Below, piece after piece: positions 15,858 to 22,804 of a stretch of DNA of 41,785 bases; positions within the stretch are counted from its first letter, which is position 1; every line of letters begins with the position of its first letter. Below the pieces are notes generated by a model, which saw nothing but the letters and a program-made list of their open reading frames with translations, was not told where the DNA came from and ran no database searches. Source of the stretch: Bacillota bacterium (GTDB lineage: Bacteria > Bacillota > Clostridia > Christensenellales > UMGS416); contig JAEEJN010000023.1 in NCBI GenBank assembly GCA_016281935.1, positions 1 through 41,785 on the forward strand, read 5' to 3'. Made by a program: the position numbers and the translations under genes.

Positions 15858-16322
15858 TCAGAATAGACCGTTAAACAGCGCACTTGCGCCGTATGTCACA
15901 AAAGAAACGATGAGTCCGGCAGTGATCACGCCCACGAGGATAGCGCTCAATGCTCTCTTGATCCGGATGTCGAGCATGGCCGCAACGAGGCAGCCTGTCC
16001 ATGCGCCTGTCCCGGGCAGCGGGATCGCCACGAGAAGCATGAGGCCCAGCCATTCAAAGCGTGAAAGCCGCTTTCCTTTCTCCCTTCCCCGCGTCTCCAG
16101 TTTTTCCACCAGGGAACGGAGTCTGGGAAAACGCGACTTTAGAAAGTTGAATACTTTCCGAACAAAAAGGATGAGGAACGGAACGGGCAGAAGATTGCCC
16201 ACAACGCCCCATAGAAAGGCCGTCCAGAAAGACAGTCCCTGTCCCATGCCGAAGGGGATCGCGCCTCGGAGTTCAATCACGGGAACCATGGCCACCAGCA
16301 CGGTCAACAGTATTGCCTTCAT
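15858..16322 (-). CDS. Small membrane protein, COG2426 (putative small multidrug export) family
   Basis: 154 residues with about four hydrophobic segments and the conserved VPVIELRGAIPFG near the N-terminus and VAIPLPGTGAWTGCLVA in the second half, both typical of the family called putative small multidrug export proteins. The transport role is by annotation tradition and not proven. It lies 31 bases upstream of the cytidylate-kinase-like gene on the same strand. AGGAGG lies upstream of the start. Confidence 0.8.
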   Translation of the reverse strand: MKAILLTVLVAMVPVIELRGAIPFGMGQGLSFWTAFLWGVVGNLLPVPFLILFVRKVFNFLKSRFPRLRSLVEKLETRGREKGKRLSRFEWLGLMLLVAIPLPGTGAWTGCLVAAMLDIRIKRALSAILVGVITAGLIVSFVTYGASALFNGLF

Positions 16323-16345
16323 ACATACCTCCTATTTAAGAGTAA

Positions 16346-16366
16346 TGCAAAACCGACAGTTTTGCA
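16346..16366. promoter_or_regulatory. Inverted repeat in the COG2426 gene upstream region
   Basis: TGCAAAAC (16346-16353) and GTTTTGCA (16359-16366), exact 8-base arms around 5 bases. It overlaps a possible minus-strand promoter (TTGCAA / TACTCT, 17-base spacer), so it could be an operator. Confidence 0.4.
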
Positions 16367-16448
16367 AGTGTGATTTATGTCCATATAGCAATTTTCCATT
16401 ATACAAAATGCAAAGTTCAGGGTCATTCACCTCTCTTAACATCCCTGC

Positions 16449-16477
16449 TTGACCGCAGCGCTTTTGTATAGTAAACT
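16449..16477 (+). promoter_or_regulatory. Promoter of proBA
   Basis: TTGACC (16449-16454) and TAAACT (16472-16477) with a 17-base spacer, 30 bases before the proB start. Confidence 0.65.
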
Positions 16478-16506
16478 GATGTTCAATCCAACACGGGAGG
16501 AAATAC

Positions 16507-17280
16507 ATGAGAATCGTCGTTAAGGTCGGCACTTCCACTCTGACCCATGCTTCAGGCCGCATGAACATACGCCATGTGGAATCTCTGGTCAAAGTACTCA
16601 GCGACATCAAGAATGCAGGACATGAGATCATGCTCGTGTCTTCAGGCGCAATCGGCATGGGCGTGGGCAAACTCAATCTGACCCGCCGGCCTTCCGATAT
16701 GCCCACGAAACAGGCTGCTGCTGCCGTTGGCCAGTGCGAACTCATGTATGTCTATGACAAACTTTTCTCCGAATACAATCATACTGTTGCTCAGATTCTT
16801 CTGACCGGTGAGGACCTGCGCGAACCTGAGAGGCATGAGAATTTCGTCAACACGCTTCAGCGTCTGCTGGAACTGGGTGTGCTTCCTGTACTCAACGAAA
16901 ACGACACGATCTCCACGGATGAAATAGCAGTCGGCGACAATGACACCTTAGGCGCACTTGTTGCCGTCTCTGTGAAAGCCGATCTTCTGATTGTCCTGAC
17001 AGATATCGACGGACTGTATACCGCTGATCCTCGCAGGGATCCGGATGCCCGGCTGATCCCGGTCGTGGAAGCAATAACCTCTGAGATGCTGGAAGGCGCA
17101 GGCGGAGGAGGCAGCGAACTGGCAACAGGCGGTATGGCAACCAAACTGTCCGCCGCAGCCATTTGCATGGAACGGGGTACGGATATGCTGATTCTGAACA
17201 GTGCCCGTCCTGAGCTCCTTTATGACGTGCTTGATGGAAAGCCGGCTGGAACGCTCTTTATCGGAAGGAAACAGGCATGA
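16507..17280 (+). CDS. proB: Glutamate 5-kinase (short form without PUA domain)
   Basis: 257 residues forming only the amino-acid-kinase domain: MRIVVKVGTSTLTH, LVSSGAIGMG, LNENDTIS, GDNDTLGALVAVSVKADLLIVLTDIDGLY, and the GGMATK segment near the C-terminus. It phosphorylates L-glutamate, the first step of proline synthesis. The C-terminal PUA domain present in the longer (about 370-residue) enzymes is missing; short forms are known. GGGAGG precedes the start, and the stop overlaps proA by four bases (ATGA). Confidence 0.95.
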   Translation: MRIVVKVGTSTLTHASGRMNIRHVESLVKVLSDIKNAGHEIMLVSSGAIGMGVGKLNLTRRPSDMPTKQAAAAVGQCELMYVYDKLFSEYNHTVAQILLTGEDLREPERHENFVNTLQRLLELGVLPVLNENDTISTDEIAVGDNDTLGALVAVSVKADLLIVLTDIDGLYTADPRRDPDARLIPVVEAITSEMLEGAGGGGSELATGGMATKLSAAAICMERGTDMLILNSARPELLYDVLDGKPAGTLFIGRKQA

Positions 17281-18533
17281 AAAAGACACATGATATCCTT
17301 ATGGAAGCCCGTACGGCCCTGCCTGCGCTTACTGCGTCGAAAGAGCGCAAGAACGCGGCCCTCGAAGCAATCGCGCGGCGCATCCTGTCCCGCGAACATG
17401 AAATCCTCGAAGCGAACCGAAAAGACGTCGATGCCGCCAGGGAGAAATACGGACAGGTCATGCTGGACCGTCTGGCTCTGAATCCTTCCCGTATCGCCGC
17501 AATGGCTCAGGGAGTACGTGATGTAGCCTCCCTTCCGGATCCAGAAGGCCGTATCCTTCGAAGAGAAGTCCGTCCGAACGGCCTAATTATAGATAAGACT
17601 TCCGTCCCGCTCGGCGTCATCGCGATCATCTATGAAAGCCGTCCCAATGTCACATCTGACGCTGCAGTTCTCGCCCTTAAATCCGGAAATGCCGTCGTTC
17701 TTCGCGGAGGAAGAGAAGCTTTCCGTTCCAATGCGGAGATTGTCAAATCGATCCGCCTGGGTCTGGAAGACGCCGGACTTCCGCCCGAACTTGTAGGCTT
17801 CGTGGAAGATACAGATCATGCAAGTGCTGAAGAACTCATGACGGCCGTCGGGCTCGTCGATCTCCTGATTCCTCGTGGGGGAGCAGGTCTCATCCGCAGG
17901 TGTACGGAACACGCTAAAGTTCCCTGTATCCAGACAGGAACCGGCATCTGCCATATCTATGTGGATGAATCCGCCGATATCCCCATGGCCCTGGACATCA
18001 TCGAAAATGCAAAGACGAGCCGGCCTTCCGTCTGCAACGCAGAAGAGGTTCTGCTTGTTCATGAAGCTATAGCCGAAGCATTCCTTCCCCTCCTCTATGA
18101 ACGCCTCGTGACTGAGCGGAAGAATGCCGGACAGATCCCTGTCGAGCTTCGGCTTGATCCGCACGCAGCACAGATCATCCCTGGAACACCTGCACAAAGC
18201 GAAGATTTTGATACGGAATTCCTGGATTACATTCTTGCAGTTGCTGTCGTTTCCGGGACCGAGAAAGCCATCTCACACATTGCGGAACACTCCACGGGAC
18301 ACAGTGAAGCGATCCTGACTCGAAACAGTAAAAACGCAGATATGTTTACGGCATTGGTAGATTCCGCCGCCGTTTATGTCAATGCTTCCACACGATTCAC
18401 TGATGGAGGAGAGTTCGGGCTCGGATGCGAAATGGGCATCTCCACACAGAAACTGCATGCACGCGGCCCCATGGGACTTGAAGAACTCAACAGTTACAAG
18501 TACGTCATACGAGGTGAAGGACAGATTCGTTGA
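17277..18533 (+). CDS. proA: Gamma-glutamyl phosphate reductase
   Basis: 418 residues, normal length. Aldehyde-dehydrogenase fold with VPLGVIAIIYESRPNVTSDA, GNAVVLRGG, PRGGAGLI, the catalytic-Cys region SRPSVCNAEEVLL, and the C-terminal FTDGGEFGLGCEMGISTQKLHARGPMGLEELNSYKY. It reduces gamma-glutamyl phosphate with NADPH to glutamate semialdehyde. It is translationally coupled to proB. No proC is adjacent. Confidence 0.97.
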   Translation: MKKTHDILMEARTALPALTASKERKNAALEAIARRILSREHEILEANRKDVDAAREKYGQVMLDRLALNPSRIAAMAQGVRDVASLPDPEGRILRREVRPNGLIIDKTSVPLGVIAIIYESRPNVTSDAAVLALKSGNAVVLRGGREAFRSNAEIVKSIRLGLEDAGLPPELVGFVEDTDHASAEELMTAVGLVDLLIPRGGAGLIRRCTEHAKVPCIQTGTGICHIYVDESADIPMALDIIENAKTSRPSVCNAEEVLLVHEAIAEAFLPLLYERLVTERKNAGQIPVELRLDPHAAQIIPGTPAQSEDFDTEFLDYILAVAVVSGTEKAISHIAEHSTGHSEAILTRNSKNADMFTALVDSAAVYVNASTRFTDGGEFGLGCEMGISTQKLHARGPMGLEELNSYKYVIRGEGQIR

Positions 18534-18547
18534 ACGTCGATTCCGTC

Positions 18548-18576
18548 TTGCGGGCTTTCCTGTTTTATGTTATGAT
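18548..18576 (+). promoter_or_regulatory. Promoter of rnpB
   Basis: TTGCGG (18548-18553) and TATGAT (18571-18576), 17-base spacer; the predicted start falls at the 5' end of the RNA. Confidence 0.75.
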
Positions 18577-18584
18577 TGATAAAC

Positions 18585-18910
18585 GAGCAGGCCGGATGGC
18601 TGCGTCCCTTTGGGATGAGGAAAGTCCGGGCTCCATAGGGCAGGGTGCCGGCTAACGGCCGGCGAAGGCGACTTCAGGGAAAGTGCAACAGAGAGATACC
18701 GCAGCTTCGGCTGTAAGGGTGAAAAGGCGAGGCAAGAGCTCACCCGCAGAGATGGCAACACCTCCGCGCTGTAAACCCCACCCGGTGCAAGATTGAGGGG
18801 ATCATCGGCGGCCCGTCGCTTCCCCGCTAATCGCTTGAGCCTGCCGGTAACGGCAGGTCGAGATAGATGGCCATCCACGACAGAACCCGGCTTACAGGCC
18901 TGACTCGCTC
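18585..18910 (+). ncRNA. rnpB: RNase P RNA, probably type A
   Basis: Contains the conserved GAGGAAAGTCCGGGCTCC, AGGGTGCCGGCTAACGGCCGG, the AAAGTGCAACAGAGA segment leading to ATACCGC, and the 3' ACAGAACCCGGCTTACAGGCC. The 5' GAGCAGGCC and 3' GGCCTGACTCGCTC pair to close the molecule. It is the catalytic RNA that trims the 5' leader of tRNA precursors. Ends are assigned from this pairing and are good to a few bases. Confidence 0.95.
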
Positions 18911-19015
18911 TTTTATTCAGCCGTTTTTGAAGGAAAACACAGACTGGATAAATCGCAAAAACTGAATAATGCACTCATCGGAACGTTTTGGTTACAGGTG
19001 TACGCTCCGATCCAT

Positions 19016-19104
19016 GGAGGTGTATCGAAGTGGTCATAACGGGCCTGACTCGAAATCAGGTGACGGGCAACCGTCCGTGGGTTCGAATCCCACCGCCTCC
19101 GCCA
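19016..19104 (+). tRNA. tRNA-Ser (anticodon CGA)
   Basis: Class II cloverleaf. Acceptor GGAGGTG pairs with CGCCTCC (one G-T), the anticodon stem is CCTGA / TCAGG with loop CTCGAAA, so the anticodon is CGA (19051-19053) reading UCG. A long variable arm (GACGGGCAACCGTC) and T loop GTTCGAATC follow. Discriminator G is at 19101 and CCA is encoded at 19102-19104. It lies about 105 bases after rnpB with no clear terminator between, so co-transcription is possible. Confidence 0.95.
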
Positions 19105-19109
19105 ACAGG

Positions 19110-19143
19110 AACCTCTTTTGTCTCCCTGGCAAAAGAGGTTTTT
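19110..19143 (+). terminator. Terminator after tRNA-Ser
   Basis: 11-base stem AACCTCTTTTG / CAAAAGAGGTT followed by TTTTT. Confidence 0.9.
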
Positions 19144-19146
19144 CAT

Positions 19147-19175
19147 TTGCCGGTTTTGATGTCGTGTTATATAAT
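19147..19175 (+). promoter_or_regulatory. Promoter of the GNAT gene
   Basis: TTGCCG (19147-19152) and TATAAT (19170-19175), 17-base spacer. Confidence 0.7.
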
Positions 19176-19223
19176 AAAGCTGATAGATGTTCATAATGTG
19201 TCTGAACAAAGAAAGGATATATT

Positions 19224-20042
19224 ATGGTCCGAATACTTACGGAATTCGATACTTGCCAGAAGTTTATCAACGAGATCAACGCAGACCCCGACTTTTCAGA
19301 TTTGATGATCCAAACAAAAGAGCAAATGGAAAGCAGCTTAAAACATGCTCTGTCATCTCAGGATCAGATCCCCTTAGGCGTGTTTTCAGGCAGCGCGATG
19401 ACAGGACTGTTCGTGTTTCTGGTCGTGAAGGAAGATCGGTATATTGAGATGCTCGTTGGGCTTTCGCGTGAGCCGGATGCCTATGAGGAAATCGCAGACT
19501 GGCTGCAGACGCACTGCTCCGGTTATCAGGTCGATTTCGTGTTCAATCCCAGAAACCGGGCGATTCGCCCCATGCTGCAAAAACGCGGTGCAGCCTTCTT
19601 CCCAGAGCAGATGAAGATGGTGCTCACCGAAAGCACTGTGTTCATCGATTCCGCCGGAATAGAGCCGCTGTCCGAGCAGTACCGGGATCAGTACATAGCG
19701 ATGCACAGCACAGACGGCTACTGGACCGGCGACAAGGTTGCAAACGCTTTAGATATATTTCATGTCTTTCTCGCGGTAGATGACGGGAGCGTCGTCGGCT
19801 ACATCGACGTGACCAGAAACAACGAAGAAAACGAACCGTTTGACCTTCTTGTCAAGGAGGACAGCAGAAGACATGGTTGGGGCAGAAAGCTGCTTGCGAA
19901 GGCGATCGAAGCTAACCGGCCAAAGGGAATGATGCTGATCGTCGACGTCGACAACGCCCCTGCGATCGCTCTCTATCGTTCCATGGGTTTTTCGTACGAC
20001 CCGGAACCGGTCAATCAATTGGCGACGTGGATGATCGCTTGA
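19224..20042 (+). CDS. GNAT-family acetyltransferase
   Basis: 272 residues. The C-terminal half carries the GNAT fold, with VFLAVDDGSVVGYIDVTR, the acetyl-CoA pyrophosphate-binding RRHGWGRKLLAKAI, and NAPAIALYRSMGF. The N-terminal 130 residues are not recognised and may be a second, degenerate GNAT-like half. The acceptor substrate is unknown. AAAGGA lies 8 bases before the ATG. The gene looks slightly AT-richer than neighbours. Confidence 0.85.
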   Translation: MVRILTEFDTCQKFINEINADPDFSDLMIQTKEQMESSLKHALSSQDQIPLGVFSGSAMTGLFVFLVVKEDRYIEMLVGLSREPDAYEEIADWLQTHCSGYQVDFVFNPRNRAIRPMLQKRGAAFFPEQMKMVLTESTVFIDSAGIEPLSEQYRDQYIAMHSTDGYWTGDKVANALDIFHVFLAVDDGSVVGYIDVTRNNEENEPFDLLVKEDSRRHGWGRKLLAKAIEANRPKGMMLIVDVDNAPAIALYRSMGFSYDPEPVNQLATWMIA

Positions 20043-20117
20043 TCAAGTGCAATAGACAGAAATGCCTTTTAGGCGCTCTTTCTATGGGTTAGCACATTTT
20101 TACGCGCTCTTTCACAC

Positions 20118-20363
20118 AAAACAGCCCTTTTCTTGATACGAGATAAGGGTTGTGACTTTTTTGGCTTCAATCCTTGATTCCACGTCATTTCCGGGCAAGC
20201 ATCGTATGCGAGTAAACCCTTTCATAGGATCTCCGCAGCCTCTAATCCTCTGCTCCCTATGGGTTACTGGTATACGATGAAATGAGAACTGTATAAAATT
20301 GCCAGCATCATATATGAGTATCTTTTTTTGCGCAGCAGAATGATTAATGCCAATCCGCCTTGA
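20118..20363 (+). pseudogene. Interrupted reading frame, possible gene remnant or dispersed repeat
   Basis: A frame from 20118 reads protein-like for 81 codons but is broken by two in-frame TGA codons, after GCDFFGFNP and after LLPMGYWYTMK, and ends at a third TGA (20361-20363). The last part reads ELYKIASIIYEYLFLRSR. There is no good start codon or ribosome binding site. I do not recognise a family. It may be a decayed gene, part of a dispersed intergenic repeat, or chance. Nothing else is visible between 20170 and 20430. Confidence 0.3.
20121..20162 (+). terminator. Possible terminator after the GNAT gene
   Basis: ACAGCCCTT / AAGGGTTGT (9 pairs, one G-T) around a 15-base loop, followed by ACTTTTTT. 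It overlaps the interrupted reading frame at 20118-20363. Confidence 0.5.
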
Positions 20364-20431
20364 AAAGCATGGTATCCCTATGTGTTTGAAGGGTTTCGAT
20401 TCACGAAGATCTATTCCGCATATCATTCCGC

Positions 20432-20459
20432 TTGACTTATCACTATTTCATGCTACAAT
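20432..20459 (+). promoter_or_regulatory. Promoter of the MATE gene leader
   Basis: TTGACT (20432-20437) and TACAAT (20454-20459), 16-base spacer; the predicted transcript starts about 100 bases before the MATE start codon. Confidence 0.7.
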
Positions 20460-20481
20460 TGAATCGTTCATCGGAGGGTAG

Positions 20482-20499
20482 ATGATTCATCAGAAATGA
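20482..20499 (+). CDS. Five-codon upstream ORF (MIHQK) in the MATE leader
   Basis: ATG at 20482 with GGAGGG just upstream (spacing about 4, slightly tight) and TGA at 20497-20499. It lies between the promoter and the terminator, and the stop codon is four bases before the terminator's 5' arm. Very short ORFs in this place are known from drug-inducible attenuators of resistance genes. Its translation is an inference. Confidence 0.45.
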   Translation: MIHQK

Positions 20500-20503
20500 T
20501 CGA

Positions 20504-20551
20504 CCGGATAAGATGACGGACTGAGACGTCCGTTTCTTATCCGGTTTTTTT
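20504..20551 (+). terminator. Intrinsic terminator (attenuator) before the MATE gene
   Basis: Long two-part stem: CCGGATAAGA (20504-20513) with TCTTATCCGG (20535-20544), and inner ACGGAC (20516-20521) with GTCCGT (20528-20533), followed by seven T. The MATE ribosome binding site GGAGG starts a few bases after the T run, so the terminator lies inside the gene's own leader. Confidence 0.88.
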
Positions 20552-20564
20552 CTTGGAGGTCAAC

Positions 20565-21938
20565 ATGCAGAAAACAAACGATTTTACGTCCGGAAGAATC
20601 CTCGGTCCACTGATTCGTTTCATGATTCCTGTATTTCTCGCCATGTTCCTGCAGGCTATGTACGGGGCCGTCGATCTTCTTATCGTAGGGCGCTTTGCTC
20701 AGTCAACGGACGTATCTGCAGTATCAACGGGATCTCAGATTATGATGACCATCACCAATCTCGTTACGAGTTTCGCCATGGGAACGACCATTCTCCTCGG
20801 TCAAAGGATAGGTGAAGGACGCGGGAAAGAAGGCGGACAGGTAATAGGCAGCAGTCTTTGTTTGTTTGGTTCCATTGCGATCTGTCTGACTGTCCTGATT
20901 CCTGCATTGGCTTATCTCCTGAGTTCCGTGATGAATGCTCCGAAAGAAGCTTTCGAGTCAACCGCATCCTACATACGAATCTGCGGAGCAGGATCTGCAT
21001 TTATCATTGCCTACAATCTGATAGGCAGCATATTCCGTGGATTAGGGGATTCCAAAACACCTCTTATGACTGTCGCGATTGCATGTGTATGCAACATTGC
21101 CTGCGACCTCCTGCTTGTAGCCGTTTTCCACTTGGGAACAGTTGGTGCAGCAGCTGCAACAGTTTTCGCTCAAGCCTTGAGTGTTGCTGTCTCTCTTCTG
21201 ATACTGAAGCGGAAAGGGCTTCCATTCGCATTTGGAAGAGCAGATATCCGTTTCAGGAAGCCTGTCATACGAAGGATTTCTCTTCTTGGGATACCGATCG
21301 CTCTACAGGATCTGCTCGTAGGGGTTTCTTTTCTCGTACTGCTGGCGATTGTCAACGGGCTAGGTCTCATACCTTCTGCAGGCGTCGGCGTAGCAGAGAG
21401 GGTATGCGGTTTCATCATGCTGATCCCCGCAGCATTCATGCAGGCTATGGCTGCCTTCGTAGCCCAGAATATAGGTGCCGGAAAATATAAACGCGCTCGA
21501 AGAGCCCTCGCCTATGCGATAAGCGTCTCCTCTGTCATTGCTATTCTGATGTTTGCACTGAATTTCTTGCGAGGTGATCTGCTTGCAGGTATCTTTTCCA
21601 ATGATTCTTCAGTCATATCAGCTGCTGCTGACTATCTGAAAGCATATGCTATCGACTGCCTGCTCACTTGCTTCCTGTTCTGCTTCATCGGTTTTTTCAA
21701 CGGTTTGGGCATGACGCGCTTCGTCATGATTCAGGGAATCATAGGAGCATTTCTCATACGGATCCCCGTCGCCTTCCTCATGAGTAAGGAAGTGCCGGTT
21801 TCAATGTTCCATGTTGGTCTTGCCACACCCTGCTCGACTGTGTTTCAGGTGTTGCTTTGTCTGATCTGCTTCATGACAGTGAACCGGAGATATATAACGT
21901 CCTTCGGCCGGAAGCCTGCCGAAAACACCGATTATTGA
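20565..21938 (+). CDS. MATE-family efflux transporter
   Basis: 457 residues with about twelve hydrophobic segments. The N-terminus GRILGPLIRFMIPVFLAMFLQAMYGAVDLLIVGRF is typical of the DinF/NorM-related branch found in Bacillota; the repeat of that layout in the second half (ISLLGIPIALQDLLVGVSFLVLLAIVNGLG) also fits. MATE proteins export cationic drugs or metabolites using a Na+ or H+ gradient; the substrate is unknown. The start at 20565 (GGAGG, 6 bases upstream) is preferred over an upstream TTG. Its leader carries a promoter, a five-codon ORF and a terminator. A second MATE gene ends at 41542. Confidence 0.93.
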   Translation: MQKTNDFTSGRILGPLIRFMIPVFLAMFLQAMYGAVDLLIVGRFAQSTDVSAVSTGSQIMMTITNLVTSFAMGTTILLGQRIGEGRGKEGGQVIGSSLCLFGSIAICLTVLIPALAYLLSSVMNAPKEAFESTASYIRICGAGSAFIIAYNLIGSIFRGLGDSKTPLMTVAIACVCNIACDLLLVAVFHLGTVGAAAATVFAQALSVAVSLLILKRKGLPFAFGRADIRFRKPVIRRISLLGIPIALQDLLVGVSFLVLLAIVNGLGLIPSAGVGVAERVCGFIMLIPAAFMQAMAAFVAQNIGAGKYKRARRALAYAISVSSVIAILMFALNFLRGDLLAGIFSNDSSVISAAADYLKAYAIDCLLTCFLFCFIGFFNGLGMTRFVMIQGIIGAFLIRIPVAFLMSKEVPVSMFHVGLATPCSTVFQVLLCLICFMTVNRRYITSFGRKPAENTDY

Positions 21939-21969
21939 ATCCTAACTCTGCTGAACCCGTTCGATAAAT

Positions 21970-21995
21970 GCCCGCGGCATCTCTTTGCCGCGGGC
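21970..21995. terminator. Hairpin between the convergent MATE and lipoprotein genes
   Basis: Perfect 10-base stem GCCCGCGGCA / TGCCGCGGGC with loop TCTCTT. Neither side has a strong T run (ATTTATCG on the minus side), so it may be a weak two-way terminator. Confidence 0.55.
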
Positions 21996-22033
21996 ACAAT
22001 CGAAACCGCCGGTTGTTTGAGCAGCTTATTCTG

Positions 22034-22705
22034 CTATTTGCCTTTAACCTCACCGGAGGCCGTAACAACAGGAAGATCCGTTCCAGAATATGATCCTTTG
22101 AATTTCCAGACCGCCTCGACCTTTGCCCCTTCTGCCAATTCGCTCTCTGTCAGGCGGATTTCTTTTTCACCGATCTTGACAGTCCCCTTTGCAGACTCGG
22201 ATCTGTCTACGCTGTCAGATGCAAATTTATACTCTGTCGATGACCCTCCCGTGGCAACACTGAGCGTGTTGTCTTTTCGCGCTCCAACATAAAGCGTATA
22301 GCATTCCAGATAGAATTCGAAATCTACAGTATACGTGCTGTCCGATCCCCGCACCGCAGTCCATTTTACAACAAGGTTGAGAGCCGTTCCGGTGTCAGAT
22401 GAGAATTCTCCTTTATATAGTTCTCCGAGCAGAGGTTCAGGAGTCGGTTCCGGCGTAGGATCCGGTGTAGGCGCAGGAGTAGGATCCGACTCAGGTTCGA
22501 AGGTCGGAACTGAAGTTGGTGCAGCCGTTGGCTGGTGCGTGGGACCGGATGGAGATTCAGAAGCAGGGATCTCCTGTACTTCCTGCGTCGGATCCGCTCC
22601 GGGATCATCCGGAACAAGACTGCTTGTTTTCCGACTGCATGCGCACATGATGAACAGCATCGACGCTGCCAGCAAAAGCAGCATCAGTCTTTTCATCTTT
22701 CTCAT
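22034..22705 (-). CDS. Lipoprotein with Pro/Thr-rich linker, unknown function
   Basis: 223 residues. Signal peptide with lipobox MCAC, then a low-complexity linker of PTP, PEP and PTHQPTAAPT-type units (about residues 35-95), then a beta-rich C-terminal domain ending ASGEVKGK that is not recognised. It should be an outward-facing, membrane-anchored protein whose domain stands off the membrane on the linker. The start at 22705 is 11 bases from AGGAGG; ATGs at 22714 and 22741 fit the site less well. Confidence 0.75.
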   Translation of the reverse strand: MRKMKRLMLLLLAASMLFIMCACSRKTSSLVPDDPGADPTQEVQEIPASESPSGPTHQPTAAPTSVPTFEPESDPTPAPTPDPTPEPTPEPLLGELYKGEFSSDTGTALNLVVKWTAVRGSDSTYTVDFEFYLECYTLYVGARKDNTLSVATGGSSTEYKFASDSVDRSESAKGTVKIGEKEIRLTESELAEGAKVEAVWKFKGSYSGTDLPVVTASGEVKGK

Positions 22706-22761
22706 TCGTATCATTCCCTCCTCATATGGGGATCGCAGCACTGCAACATGCTTACTATACT

Positions 22762-22790
22762 TTTATACCTCATTTCATGCAGATGTTCAA
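22762..22790 (-). promoter_or_regulatory. Promoter of the PT-rich lipoprotein gene
   Basis: Minus-strand TTGAAC (22785-22790) and TATAAA (22762-22767), 17-base spacer. Confidence 0.6.
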
Positions 22791-22804
22791 GCTTGCCAGG
22801 GAAT

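Noticed and set aside
18570-18974. A 134-codon frame on the minus strand across rnpB
   Set aside because: It is the antisense of RNase P RNA, a well-known source of false protein calls, and has no ribosome binding site.
18913-19279. Minus-strand frames of 81 and 98 codons across tRNA-Ser
   Set aside because: They are antisense to the tRNA and contain the typical spurious peptide text (GFEPT, DSNPR types) produced by antisense tRNA-Ser.
20112-20426. A 104-codon minus-strand frame in the GNAT-MATE gap
   Set aside because: No ribosome binding site and no recognisable family; the opposite strand reads more like protein.
20500-20551. A guanidine- or other known riboswitch before the MATE gene
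   Set aside because: The hairpin is a plain terminator; ACGR-loop pairs or other conserved aptamer segments were not found.
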